A stretch of DNA of 64,000 nt from positions 20,445 through 84,444 of the forward strand of contig JAZUIK010000116.1 in the NCBI GenBank assembly GCA_045642205.1, given 5' to 3'. The position numbers and the translations under genes are program-made. Shown piece after piece: positions 51,766 through 61,130 of the stretch (positions are counted from its first letter, which is position 1; each line of letters opens with the position of its first letter). The notes beneath the pieces were generated by a model that was not told where the DNA came from, searched no databases, and saw only the letters and a list, made by a program, of their open reading frames with translations. The DNA comes from RUG760 sp045642205 (lineage in GTDB: Bacteria; Bacillota; Clostridia; Lachnospirales; Bianqueaceae).

Positions 51766-53160
51766 TTAGTCTTTACTGGTTACGTCGATGGAAACACCGC
51801 GATGGGTATCACCCTCAGGGTTCTTACCAAACTCGTAGTCGTTTCCGGGAAGGATCAGGTTAAGGACAACACCTGCGATTGCAGCGATTGCCAGACCGGT
51901 CAGGGTAATGGAAACGCTTCCGATGTTAAAGGTCAGACCGGAGGAGAAACCAAGACCGCAGACAAGGATAACAGCTGCGATGATCAGGTTGCGGGACTTG
52001 GTCAGATCGACCTTGTTCTCAACAACGTTACGTACACCGATAGCGGAGATCATACCGTAAAGCATGAAGGAAACACCACCGATGATGGAAGAAGGCATGG
52101 TGCTGATAACTGCAGAAACCTTGGGAATGAAGGAAAGCAGGATAGCCATGACTGCTGCGATACGGATAACACTGGGATCATAGACCTTGGAAAGCTCCAG
52201 AACACCGGTGTTCTCACCGTAAGTGGTGTTAGCGGGGCCGCCGAAGAGACCTGCCAGTGCGGTAGCCAGACCGTCACCGATCAGGGTGCGATGCAGACCG
52301 GGCTCGGACAGGAAGTTCTCACCGGTGGTAGCAGAGATAGCAGACATATCACCGATATGCTCCATCATGGTTGCGATAGCAATGGGTGCCATGACAAGGA
52401 TTGCGGTAATATCAAACTTTGCAATACGGAAGGGAGGGAATCCTACAACACTTGCCTGTGCAACCTGCTGGAAGTTGAAGATAGCGGATCCATCAGGATT
52501 GGTAGCACCGCAAAGATGCAGGATCAGTGCGAATACGTAAGAGATGACAACACCCATCAGGATGGGGATGATACGGAACATTCCCTTGCCCCAGATGTTG
52601 AAGATGATGATGGTAGCCAGTGCTACGATGGCGATCAGCCAGTTCTGAGAAGCATTGTTGATTGCAGAACCTGCAAGGCCAAGACCGATACAGATAATGA
52701 TGGGTCCGGTAACAACAGGAGGCAGGAAACGCATAACGCGCTTGATTCCAACCAGCTTAACGATCAATGCCAGGATCAGATAAAGGATACCGGCAACAAC
52801 GATACCGCCGCAGGCATACAGAACCTTTTCATTGGCAGCCATTCCTGCGTACATTCCGCTGTCCAGTGCAGCAATGGTAGCAAATCCACCAAGGAATGCA
52901 AAGGAAGAACCAAGGAATGCAGGAACCTTGAACTTACTGCAGACATGGAACAGAAGGGTGCCGGCACCTGCACAGAACAGGGTAACCTGAACAGTCAGAG
53001 CTGCGGTAAGCTCGCCGCCAAAGTATCCGTTAACAAGGATCGGAACCAGGATAGTAGCGCCAAACATTGCGAACAGATGCTGGATTCCAAGAAGGAGCAT
53101 CTTCGGAATACCAAGCTTTTTCGCGTCGCGAATGGCTTCAGTGTTGTTCACTTTACTCAT
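51766..53160 (-). CDS. uraA: Uracil permease (NCS2 family)
   Basis: A 464-residue membrane transporter with about 14 spans. NCS2 features include QHLFAMFGATILVP near 28-41, the GLGLAGSAINNASQNWLI region and the substrate-site block GGPANTTYGENTGVLELSK near 305-323. It imports uracil for the adjacent Upp. GGAGG precedes the ATG and a clear promoter lies 46 bp upstream. The leader is too short for a PyrR-type attenuator. Confidence 0.95.
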   Translation of the reverse strand: MSKVNNTEAIRDAKKLGIPKMLLLGIQHLFAMFGATILVPILVNGYFGGELTAALTVQVTLFCAGAGTLLFHVCSKFKVPAFLGSSFAFLGGFATIAALDSGMYAGMAANEKVLYACGGIVVAGILYLILALIVKLVGIKRVMRFLPPVVTGPIIICIGLGLAGSAINNASQNWLIAIVALATIIIFNIWGKGMFRIIPILMGVVISYVFALILHLCGATNPDGSAIFNFQQVAQASVVGFPPFRIAKFDITAILVMAPIAIATMMEHIGDMSAISATTGENFLSEPGLHRTLIGDGLATALAGLFGGPANTTYGENTGVLELSKVYDPSVIRIAAVMAILLSFIPKVSAVISTMPSSIIGGVSFMLYGMISAIGVRNVVENKVDLTKSRNLIIAAVILVCGLGFSSGLTFNIGSVSITLTGLAIAAIAGVVLNLILPGNDYEFGKNPEGDTHRGVSIDVTSKD

Positions 53161-53205
53161 TTCACATAACCTCCGTTTGTGTAATGTAAAAAATTTCTGC
53201 CGACC

Positions 53206-53234
53206 ATTATAGTAGTTTCAAGGGCGGAGAGCAA
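53206..53234 (-). promoter_or_regulatory. Promoter of uraA-upp
   Basis: TTGCTC and TATAAT with a 17 bp spacer, read leftward. Confidence 0.8.
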
Positions 53235-53295
53235 TACTAATTCTACTGTTTTTCACCTGTTTTTTCTTATTCATTATGGGTATATGCACAACTTA

Positions 53296-53324
53296 TTGCA
53301 AAACCCTTTTGCCTCTGCTATATT
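53296..53324 (+). promoter_or_regulatory. Promoter of the etfBA-lctD operon
   Basis: TTGCAA and TATATT with a 17 bp spacer. The leader that follows has a TTTTCGG/CCGAAAA hairpin at 53354-53372, before the etfB ribosome site. Confidence 0.75.
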
Positions 53325-53412
53325 GATTCTATTCCTGTCAGAGAAAATCGTCTTTTTCGGGCTTGCCGAAAAGGATATTTCCTCCTGAACAAATCGAAAA
53401 CGAGGAAAACAA

Positions 53413-54204
53413 ATGGATATTGTTGTATGTATCAAACAGGTTCCTGCCAGTTCCAATGTTAAGGTAGATCCTGTCACCGGCGTCCTGATCCGTGATGGCG
53501 TCGACAGCAAAATGAATCCCTATGATCTGTATGCCCTGGAAACAGCTCTTTCCCTCCGCGAAAAGGTTGGCGGCAGCGTACGCGTTGTCACCATGGGCCC
53601 CGATGCGGCAAAGGCAGTCCTGCGCGAGGCCCTGTATATGGGTGCTGATTCCGGTATATTGATCTCCGATCGCCGACTGGGCGGTGCGGATGTTCTGGCC
53701 ACCTCCTATACTCTTTCCTCCGCCATCAAGACCATGGGCAATGTAGACCTGATCCTGTGCGGAAAGCAGACCACAGACGGTGATACTGCTCAGGTAGGCG
53801 CAGAGATGGCTGAATATCTCAACCTTCCCCAGTATTCCAATGTCCATACAGTCACTGCCAAGGATGGTGCTGTTGAGATCGTCTCCGAGCTGGGACTGAC
53901 TGTCCTCACTGCGGACATCGACCTTCCCTGCCTGCTCTGCACCGACAGTGAGATCAATACCCCCAGACTTCCTTCCTATAAGAGAAAGTGCCAGATCGAT
54001 GCCATGGAAGAGCCTATCACCTCCATCAATCTGGATTTCTTTGAAGACAACAACCCCAAACATTATGGTCTGTCCGGTTCCGCCACCAGTGTTGAGAGGA
54101 TCTTCCCTCCGGATGTCCGCTCTGACAATGCGATCTTTACCGGTACCGCCGAAGAGACTGCTTCTATGGTCTTTGATGTCCTGAAGCAGAAGAAATATAT
54201 CTAA
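53413..54204 (+). CDS. etfB: Electron transfer flavoprotein beta subunit
   Basis: A 263-residue EtfB (MDIVVCIKQVPAS, then VRVVTMGPDAAKAVLREAL near 55-73, GKQTTDGDTAQVG near 117). It binds FAD or AMP at the interface with EtfA. It is followed after 15 bp by etfA and then an FAD lactate-dehydrogenase-type gene, the order seen for LctB-LctC-LctD of acetogens. There EtfB carries the bifurcating flavin, inferred here from operon type. GAGGAAAAC precedes the ATG. Confidence 0.93.
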   Translation: MDIVVCIKQVPASSNVKVDPVTGVLIRDGVDSKMNPYDLYALETALSLREKVGGSVRVVTMGPDAAKAVLREALYMGADSGILISDRRLGGADVLATSYTLSSAIKTMGNVDLILCGKQTTDGDTAQVGAEMAEYLNLPQYSNVHTVTAKDGAVEIVSELGLTVLTADIDLPCLLCTDSEINTPRLPSYKRKCQIDAMEEPITSINLDFFEDNNPKHYGLSGSATSVERIFPPDVRSDNAIFTGTAEETASMVFDVLKQKKYI

Positions 54205-54219
54205 GAAAGGAGAGAGAAC

Positions 54220-55422
54220 ATGCCTGAATTAAAAGTCCATCAGGAAAAGGTTACGGCAGATATTGCCAGAGAACTGATCTCTCTCTGCCCCTTCTCCGCC
54301 ATCAGTTATGAAAATTCCACTCTGCAGGTCTCTTCCGCCTGTAAGATGTGCCGCATGTGTGTCCGCAAGGGTCCCGAAGGTGTCATGGAATACATCGCCG
54401 ATGCAGAAACTCCCACCGTCAACAAGGACGACTGGAAAGGCATCGCTGTTTTTGCCGATGCTTCCGAAGGATCTGTCCATCCGGTTACCTTTGAATTGAT
54501 CGGTAAAGCGAAAGAACTTGCCGAAGTGACCCATCAGAGCGTTTATGCCTGCCTGATCACCGACAATGCCGAAGGCAAGACCGAGCATCTTCTTCGCAGC
54601 GGTGTGGATAAGGTCTATGTCTATGAAGATCCAATGTTCCGTTTCTTCTCCAATACGACCTATGCCAATGCCTTTGCCGATTTTATCGACAAGATCCATC
54701 CCTCTTCCGTTTTAGTCGGTGCTACCAACGTAGGACGTTCTCTGGCACCTCGCGTCGCCTGTCGTTTCCGTACCGGTCTGACCGCTGACTGTACGGTACT
54801 GGAAATGAAGCCAAATACAGACCTTGTCCAGATCCGTCCCGCCTTCGGTGGTAATATCATGGCTCAGATCGTCTCTCCCAAGACCAGACCTCAGTTTGCC
54901 ACTGTTCGTTATAAGGTCTTCTCCGCACCTGCACTTCTGGATGAACCCAGCGGTGAGGCCATCGCCATGAAGGTGGATCCCTCCTGGGAAGATAAACGTA
55001 TCCACATTACAGACTTTATCCAGAAGCCGGCTGCAGCCGATATCTCCGAAGCTGATATCCTCGTAGCTGTAGGCCGCGGTCTTAAGTCCAAGGATGACCT
55101 TGTCATGATCCAGGAATTCGCTGATCTTATAGGGGCCAACGTCGCCTGCACCAGACCTTTGGTCGAAGCCGGCTGGATGGATGCCTCTCACCAGATCGGA
55201 CTTTCCGGTAAGACCGTTAAACCCAAGCTCATCTTTACCTTTGGTATCAGCGGCAGTGTTCAGTTTGCTGCCGGTATGAAATCCTCCGACGTGATCATCG
55301 CTGTCAACACCGATCCCGAAGCTCCCATCTTCTCGGTCGCTCACTATGACGTCATCGGTGATCTCTATGAGGTCATTCCCGCACTGATCCAGAAGATCAA
55401 GGAGGATAAAGCAAATGTATAA
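54220..55422 (+). CDS. etfA: Electron transfer flavoprotein alpha subunit with N-terminal 4Fe-4S motif
   Basis: A 400-residue EtfA. About 70 extra N-terminal residues carry four cysteines (C23, C41, C44, C47; CKMCRMC), consistent with one 4Fe-4S cluster, a ferredoxin-like addition known from lactate- and caffeyl-CoA-type Etfs. The C-terminal FAD domain has VAVGRGLKSKDDL near 284, GLSGKTVKPK and FGISGSVQFAAGM near 344. It probably passes electrons between NAD, ferredoxin and the lactate dehydrogenase flavin. Its last 8 nt overlap the next gene. Confidence 0.93.
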   Translation: MPELKVHQEKVTADIARELISLCPFSAISYENSTLQVSSACKMCRMCVRKGPEGVMEYIADAETPTVNKDDWKGIAVFADASEGSVHPVTFELIGKAKELAEVTHQSVYACLITDNAEGKTEHLLRSGVDKVYVYEDPMFRFFSNTTYANAFADFIDKIHPSSVLVGATNVGRSLAPRVACRFRTGLTADCTVLEMKPNTDLVQIRPAFGGNIMAQIVSPKTRPQFATVRYKVFSAPALLDEPSGEAIAMKVDPSWEDKRIHITDFIQKPAAADISEADILVAVGRGLKSKDDLVMIQEFADLIGANVACTRPLVEAGWMDASHQIGLSGKTVKPKLIFTFGISGSVQFAAGMKSSDVIIAVNTDPEAPIFSVAHYDVIGDLYEVIPALIQKIKEDKANV

Positions 55423-56809
55423 GAAGATCGATCAGGCGGATCTTACCTTCCTTCGCAGCGTTGTCAGCGCTGACAGGATCCAGGTTGGTGATGAGATCCT
55501 TTCCGATTATTTCCATGATGAACTCAGCGGCACGGAGAATCCTCCGGAGGTACTGATCTTTGTTACCTCTACTGAAGAAGTCTCTCAGATCATGGCATAT
55601 GCCAATGAACATCAGATCCCCGTTACCACCCGTGGTGCCGGTACCGGTCTGGTAGGTGCCAGTGTCGCTGTTCACGGTGGTATCATGATCTGTACTTCAA
55701 AGATGAACCATATCTTAGAGATCGATGACAAAAACCTGACTGTTACCGTAGAGCCCGGTGTCCTTCTCATGGAGCTGTCCGCTTTTGTTGAGGAGAACGG
55801 ATTCTTCTATCCCCCGGATCCGGGTGAAAAGACCGCTACCATCGGAGGCAACATTTCCACCAATGCCGGTGGTATGAGAGCCGTCCGCTATGGCGTTACC
55901 CGCGATTATGTCCGTGGTCTGACCGTTGTCCTTCCTACCGGTGAGGTGGTGGAACTTGGCGGAAAGATCGTTAAGAACTCTTCCGGTTATAGTCTTTTGA
56001 ATCTGATGGTCGGCTCTGAAGGAACCCTTGGTATCATCACACAGGCTGTTCTGAAGATCATTCCTCTTCCGGAACAGTCCCTGAGTCTTCTGGTCCCCTT
56101 CCCCACCATGGATGCTGCTCTGGATACCGTTCCCAAGTTAGCTGCTTCCAGCATCAATCCCACTGCCATCGAGTATTTCTCCAGAGATGTCATCCTGTTT
56201 GCCGAGGATTACCTTTCCAAGCGTTTCCCCGACACCTCCAGTGATGCCTACATCCTTCTGACCTTCGACGGTTCCAAGAGTGAGATCACCGCTAACTACG
56301 AAAAGGCTGCCGGCATCTGTATCGAAAACGGTGCTATCGATGCCTATTTCGTAGATACTCCCGAGCGAAAGAAATCCGTCTGGGATTCCCGCGGCGCTTT
56401 CCTGGAAGCCATCAAATCCTCCACCAGTGAGATGGATGAGTGCGATGTCGTTGTTCCCAGAAGCCGCATTGCCGACTTCATCAAGTACACTCACGAGATC
56501 GCTAAAGATCTGAATGTGCGTATTCCTTCCTTCGGTCATGCCGGAGACGGAAACCTTCATATCTACATCTGCCGCGATGAACTTTCGAAGGAAGCCTTTG
56601 AGGCAGTCCTTAAGGAAGCTTTCGAGCGTATGTACACCAAAGCCGGTGAATTCGGCGGTAACGTATCCGGAGAACACGGTATCGGATATGCCAAGAGAGA
56701 TTATCTCTCCGAGCGTCTTGGCGAGACTCAGATCCGTCTGATGCGCGGAATCAAAACCGCTTTTGACCCCAATGGCATTCTTAACCCTGACAAGGTCTTC
56801 AAACTGTAA
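55415..56809 (+). CDS. lctD: FAD-linked lactate dehydrogenase (GlcD/LctD family)
   Basis: A 464-residue flavoenzyme. The FAD-binding PCMH domain covers about 40-215, with VTTRGAGTGLVGASVAVHGG near 69-88 and PPDPGEKTATIGGNISTNAG near 131-150. The C-terminal cap has GHAGDGNLH near 372 and SGEHGIGYAKRDYL near 416. It oxidises D-lactate or another 2-hydroxy acid. Overlap with etfA and the operon order point to an electron-confurcating lactate dehydrogenase. No lactate permease is beside it. Lactate is the likely substrate, not proven. Confidence 0.88.
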   Translation: MYKKIDQADLTFLRSVVSADRIQVGDEILSDYFHDELSGTENPPEVLIFVTSTEEVSQIMAYANEHQIPVTTRGAGTGLVGASVAVHGGIMICTSKMNHILEIDDKNLTVTVEPGVLLMELSAFVEENGFFYPPDPGEKTATIGGNISTNAGGMRAVRYGVTRDYVRGLTVVLPTGEVVELGGKIVKNSSGYSLLNLMVGSEGTLGIITQAVLKIIPLPEQSLSLLVPFPTMDAALDTVPKLAASSINPTAIEYFSRDVILFAEDYLSKRFPDTSSDAYILLTFDGSKSEITANYEKAAGICIENGAIDAYFVDTPERKKSVWDSRGAFLEAIKSSTSEMDECDVVVPRSRIADFIKYTHEIAKDLNVRIPSFGHAGDGNLHIYICRDELSKEAFEAVLKEAFERMYTKAGEFGGNVSGEHGIGYAKRDYLSERLGETQIRLMRGIKTAFDPNGILNPDKVFKL

Positions 56810-56958
56810 ACTTTTTGTGCAATTTGATAAAATACCTCTTGAATTCACGCCACAAATCTTGTAATATAATTCACATACCCCGAGTAATTTCAAAAAGGAG
56901 GAAGTAGCGCCATACTCACAGCTCCAACGTGCATTGGGTGTGACTGCTGCAAAAAAAC

Positions 56959-57540
56959 ATGAATACTTATCAGAGAAAACAGCTTAGTCGCCTTATCTTC
57001 CCGATGATGATCATCATCGCTATGGTCGTTCTGATTATCACTGCAAGAAGACGTGATGCTAAAAAGCAGGCTGAACTTCTTGAAGCTATGAACAACCCCA
57101 CTGCAGTTGTTGAGACCAGCACTACAGAAGAAACTACCGCTGAAGATGAGGATGCTATCCCCACTGATGGTGATGCTGAACTTCTTGATGGCGCTGTTAC
57201 CATTTTCGATGGCAAGGTTGCTGTTTCCTTCGTTTCTCTGGAAGAGATTGACGGAAGTGTTTATCTGTCCATCCGTATCGACAACATGTCCGATAAGGAT
57301 GCACGTACCGAAGGTACTCCCGGTGTTGTTGCTGACGGAACCAACAAGCCCATCAACCCCATGGGTAAGAACCAGAAGCTTGGTCTTGTTGAAATCCCCG
57401 CAGGCACCTACCACATCATCACCTACAAGGGCGAGGAAATGTACAAGGATGCTAACGAGCTGGTTATCAGCGGTGCTATCTCTCTTCTTAGCGGCGAAGA
57501 CAAGGAGAAGACCGAGTACGAGATCACCTATAACAAGTAA
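56959..57540 (+). CDS. Membrane-anchored protein of unknown function
   Basis: A 193-residue protein. One span at about 11-28 is flanked by RRRDAKK. A Thr/Glu/Asp-rich stretch (about 48-75) follows, then a beta-rich extracellular domain (VAVSFVSLEEIDGSVYLSI near 88-106). I do not recognise the family. Start problem: the ATG at 56959 has no ribosome site, while a very strong one (AAAGGAGG, 56894-56901) lies 57 nt upstream with no canonical start at the right distance. A terminator follows at 57581. Confidence 0.65.
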   Translation: MNTYQRKQLSRLIFPMMIIIAMVVLIITARRRDAKKQAELLEAMNNPTAVVETSTTEETTAEDEDAIPTDGDAELLDGAVTIFDGKVAVSFVSLEEIDGSVYLSIRIDNMSDKDARTEGTPGVVADGTNKPINPMGKNQKLGLVEIPAGTYHIITYKGEEMYKDANELVISGAISLLSGEDKEKTEYEITYNK

Positions 57541-57580
57541 TTTTAGGTAATCATCTGTCTGCAATTTATAAAAAGCAATC

Positions 57581-57609
57581 AAGAAACCGTCTTTACAAGA
57601 CGGTTTCTT
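57581..57609 (+). terminator. Terminator of the membrane-anchored protein gene, with a promoter -35 in its loop
   Basis: The 11 bp stem AAGAAACCGTC/GACGGTTTCTT has loop TTTACAA and is followed by TTCTG. The loop contains TTTACA, the -35 of the next gene. Confidence 0.85.
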
Positions 57610-57621
57610 TTCTGTTATAAT
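57592..57621 (+). promoter_or_regulatory. Promoter of the ileS leader
   Basis: TTTACA (57592-57597) and TATAAT (57616-57621) with an 18 bp spacer. The -35 lies in the upstream terminator loop. Confidence 0.75.
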
Positions 57622-57627
57622 ACCTTT

Positions 57628-57926
57628 CACTTAACTGAATATCTACCAGGTTACCTGAGGTAATCTGGCGCTGATGGAGACTGCTTGAGAAATGATCCTT
57701 TTCAGAGAGAGGCGGCTTTGGTGAAACGCCTTATGGAACTTCTTAAGATATCACTCCGGAGCTTCATCCCGAACAGAATTTTTCCAAATAAGGATGTACG
57801 GTTGGCCCCGTTAAGAGCCTACGCTTTGAAAGAAGCTGAGAAGCAACCAGGGTGGTACCACGATACCATCAGTTCACTACTGAATGATCGTCCCTGCAGA
57901 TGGATTTCCGTCTGCAGGGATTTTTT
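57628..57926 (+). ncRNA. T-box leader of ileS
   Basis: A tRNA-sensing transcription attenuator. The T-box sequence AGGGTGGTACCACGA is at 57849-57863. The terminator stem 57891-57900/57911-57920 is followed by TTTTTT. The stem I apex has the GGTGAAA distal loop near 57720. ATC at 57750-57752, followed by A, is a plausible Ile specifier codon. Uncharged tRNA-Ile would favour the antiterminator and ileS expression. Confidence 0.93.
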
Positions 57927-57944
57927 AATGCAAAGGAGGCAATT

Positions 57945-60900
57945 ATGTATCAGAAAGTTTCTCCCGATATGAACTTTACCGAGAGAGAAGGACATGTTCT
58001 TGATTTCTGGAATCAGGAACACATCTTCGAAAAAAGCATTGCCCAGCGTGAAGGTTCTCCCGTCTTCATGTTCTACGACGGACCTCCCACCGCCAACGGC
58101 AAACCCCACATCGGCCATGTTCTGACCCGTGTTATCAAAGATATGATCCCCCGTTACCAGACTATGAAGGGAAAGATGGTTCCCCGTAAGGCTGGTTGGG
58201 ATACCCACGGTCTGCCCGTTGAGCTGGAAGTTGAAAAACTTCTTGGTCTGAACGGTAAGGAGCAGATCGAAGAATATGGTATGGAGGGATTCATCGAGAA
58301 GTGTAAAGAATCCGTCTGGAAGTACAAGGGAATGTGGGAGGACTTCTCCGGCACCGTTGGTTTCTGGGCTGATATGAATGATCCCTATGTTACCTATCAT
58401 GACAATTTCATCGAGTCTGAGTGGTGGGCACTGAACCAGATCTGGAACAAGGGCCTTCTGTACAAGGGCTTCAAGATCGTTCCCTACTGCCCTCGGTGCG
58501 GAACTCCTCTGTCTACTGCAGAGGTTTCTCAGGGATATAAGACTGTCAAGGAGCGTTCCGCTATCGTTCGCTTTAAGGTAAGCGGAGAAGATGCTTACTT
58601 CCTGGCATGGACGACCACTCCCTGGACCCTTCCTTCTAACGTTGGTCTTTGTGTCAACCCTGCTGACACCTACGTCAAGGTCAAGGCAAACGACGGTTAC
58701 ACCTACTATATGGCTGAAGCTCTTCTGGACACCGTTCTTGGAAAGCTGAAGACCGAGGAGGCACCTGCTTACGAAGTTCTGGAGACCTTCACCGGTAAGG
58801 ATCTGGAATACAAGGAGTATGAGCCCCTGTTCGCCTGCGCTAAGGCAGCTGCTGACAAGCAGCACAAGAAGGGCTTCTTCGTTACCTGCGACAGCTATGT
58901 TACTATGTCCGATGGTACTGGTATCGTACACATCGCTCCCGCATTTGGTGAGGACGACAGCAAGGTCGGCCGCAACTATGATCTTCCCTTTGTACAGTTC
59001 GTAAACGGTAAGGGTGAGCTGACAGAGGATACCCCCTATGGTGGTGTCTTTGTTAAGAAGGCTGATCCCATGGTCCTGACCGATCTGGATAAGGAAGGAA
59101 AGCTCTTCGATGCTCCCAAGTTCGAGCATGAATATCCTCATTGCTGGAGATGTGACACTCCTCTGATCTACTATGCTCGTGAGTCCTGGTACATCAAGGA
59201 GACTGCTGTCAGAGATGATCTGATCCGCAATAATAACACGGTTAACTGGATCCCCGAATCCATCGGTAAGGGCCGTTTCGGTAACTGGCTGGAGAACATC
59301 CAGGACTGGGCTATCTCCCGTAACCGTTACTGGGGTACTCCCTTAAATATCTGGGAGTGTGAAGACTGTGGTCATCAAGAATCCATCGGAAGCCGTGCAG
59401 AGCTTGCTCAGCGCAGCGGAAACCCCGACGATGCCAAGGTCGAGCTCCATCGTCCTTTCATCGATGCTGTCACCTTCAAGTGTCCCGATTGCGGCAAGAC
59501 CATGCATCGAGTTCCCGAAGTTATCGACTGCTGGTTCGACTCCGGTGCTATGCCCTTCGCACAGTACCACTATCCCTTCGAGAATAAGGAACTCTTTGAG
59601 CAGAATTTCCCTGCACAGTTCATCTCCGAGGCTGTTGACCAGACCCGTGGATGGTTCCATTCTCTGATGGCTGAGTCCACACTGCTCTTCAACAAGGCTC
59701 CTTATGAGAACGTTATCGTCCTTGGCCATGTTCAGGATGAAAACGGTCAGAAGATGAGTAAGTCCAAAGGCAATGCTGTCGATCCCTTCGAAGCACTGGA
59801 GACCTATGGTGCCGATGCGATCCGCTGGTACTTCTACATCAACTCTGCTCCCTGGCTTCCCAACCGTTTCCACGGTAAGGCTGTTCAGGAAGCACAGCGT
59901 AAGTTCCTGAGACCTCTTTGGAACACCTACGCTTTCTATGTCCTGTATGCAAACATCGATGAGTTCGATCCCACCAAGTATACTCTGGAATACGATAAGC
60001 TTTCCGTTATGGATAAGTGGGTACTGAGCCGTCTGAATTCCACCATCAAGGCTGTTGACAACCACCTTGGCAACTATGCGATCCCCGAGGCAGCTCGTGA
60101 GCTGCAGGCCTTCGTTGATGACCTGTCCAACTGGTATGTCCGCCGCGGTCGTGAGCGTTACTGGGCAAAGGGAATGGAGCAAGATAAGATCAACGCTTAC
60201 ATGACTCTGTATACCGCACTGGTAGAGATCTCCAAGGCTGCTGCTCCCATGATCCCCTTCATGACCGAAGATATCTATCGCAACCTTGTCTGCTCCGTCG
60301 ACAAGAGCGCTCCCGAGTCTGTCCATCTGTGCTTCTTCCCCGAAGTTAAGGAAGACCAGATCGACAAGGAACTGGAAGCTGCTATGGACGAGGTTCTGAA
60401 GATCACCACCATCGGACGTGCTTGCCGTAACCTTTCCAATCTGAAGAATCGTCAGCCCCTTGCCAAGATGTATGTCCAGGCAGGTAACGATCTTCCCGAT
60501 TACTACAAGGAGATCATCGAGGACGAGCTGAATGTTAAGGAAGTTATCTTCACTGAAGATGCCGGTGCTTTCGTCAGCTACTCCTATAAGCCCAACCTGC
60601 GTACCGTTGGTCCCAAGTATGGTAAGCTCCTTGGTCAGATCCGTCAGGCTCTGCCTAACCTCGCTGATCCCAAGGCTGCCCATGCCGCTCTTGTAAACGG
60701 CGAAGCAATCCATCTGGAGTTCAATGGTCAGGCGGTCGATCTGATGGCTGAGGATGTTCTGGAAGAGATGGTTCAGGTTCCCGGTTTCGTTACCCAGGCT
60801 GAAAACGGATTCACTGTTGCTCTGGATACCAACCTGACCGAAGAGCTCATCACCGAAGGCTATGTCAACGAAGTCACCAGTAAAGTCCAGACCATGCGTA

Positions 60901-61106
60901 AGGATGCAGGTTTCGAAGTTACCGATCACATCACCTTCGCTTACGGAAACAACGAGAAGCTGACCGCTGTCATCGAAGCTGCCAAGGCTCAGATCGCTGC
61001 TGTTACTCTTGCTGACGCCGTCGTACCCGGAACTCTGGAAGATGGCTATACCGCTGAGTGGGATGTTAACGGCGAGACTGTTACCTTCTCTGTTAAGAAG
61101 ATGTAA
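57945..61106 (+). CDS. ileS: Isoleucyl-tRNA synthetase, type 2 (eukaryote-like)
   Basis: A 1053-residue class I synthetase. The HIGH motif is at 55-58 in GPPTANGKPHIGHVLTRV, and KMSKSKGN starts near 603. The editing domain lies between (about 190-400), with LAWTTTPWTLPSN near 224. The sequence around HIGH and TRVIKDMIPRYQTMKGK is of the IleRS2 clade, which is naturally tolerant of mupirocin. The C-terminal 150 residues form the long IleRS2 extension. The start at 57945 has AAAGGAGG upstream; the longer open frame reads through the terminator and is rejected. Confidence 0.96.
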   Translation: MYQKVSPDMNFTEREGHVLDFWNQEHIFEKSIAQREGSPVFMFYDGPPTANGKPHIGHVLTRVIKDMIPRYQTMKGKMVPRKAGWDTHGLPVELEVEKLLGLNGKEQIEEYGMEGFIEKCKESVWKYKGMWEDFSGTVGFWADMNDPYVTYHDNFIESEWWALNQIWNKGLLYKGFKIVPYCPRCGTPLSTAEVSQGYKTVKERSAIVRFKVSGEDAYFLAWTTTPWTLPSNVGLCVNPADTYVKVKANDGYTYYMAEALLDTVLGKLKTEEAPAYEVLETFTGKDLEYKEYEPLFACAKAAADKQHKKGFFVTCDSYVTMSDGTGIVHIAPAFGEDDSKVGRNYDLPFVQFVNGKGELTEDTPYGGVFVKKADPMVLTDLDKEGKLFDAPKFEHEYPHCWRCDTPLIYYARESWYIKETAVRDDLIRNNNTVNWIPESIGKGRFGNWLENIQDWAISRNRYWGTPLNIWECEDCGHQESIGSRAELAQRSGNPDDAKVELHRPFIDAVTFKCPDCGKTMHRVPEVIDCWFDSGAMPFAQYHYPFENKELFEQNFPAQFISEAVDQTRGWFHSLMAESTLLFNKAPYENVIVLGHVQDENGQKMSKSKGNAVDPFEALETYGADAIRWYFYINSAPWLPNRFHGKAVQEAQRKFLRPLWNTYAFYVLYANIDEFDPTKYTLEYDKLSVMDKWVLSRLNSTIKAVDNHLGNYAIPEAARELQAFVDDLSNWYVRRGRERYWAKGMEQDKINAYMTLYTALVEISKAAAPMIPFMTEDIYRNLVCSVDKSAPESVHLCFFPEVKEDQIDKELEAAMDEVLKITTIGRACRNLSNLKNRQPLAKMYVQAGNDLPDYYKEIIEDELNVKEVIFTEDAGAFVSYSYKPNLRTVGPKYGKLLGQIRQALPNLADPKAAHAALVNGEAIHLEFNGQAVDLMAEDVLEEMVQVPGFVTQAENGFTVALDTNLTEELITEGYVNEVTSKVQTMRKDAGFEVTDHITFAYGNNEKLTAVIEAAKAQIAAVTLADAVVPGTLEDGYTAEWDVNGETVTFSVKKM

Positions 61107-61130
61107 TATGATTTCTTACTAAAACATAAG

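Noticed and set aside
51190..53169. Long + strand open frame opposite upp and uraA (659 codons)
   Set aside because: It is antisense to two well-conserved genes, rich in C, D, N and Q with no domain pattern; it results from codon bias on the real strand.
57900..57944. Upstream extension of ileS to 57900
   Set aside because: It would translate the T-box terminator stem; the ATG at 57945 has AAAGGAGG.
59343..60929. Long - strand open frame inside ileS
   Set aside because: Antisense shadow of a conserved synthetase region; no ribosome site and no recognisable protein pattern.
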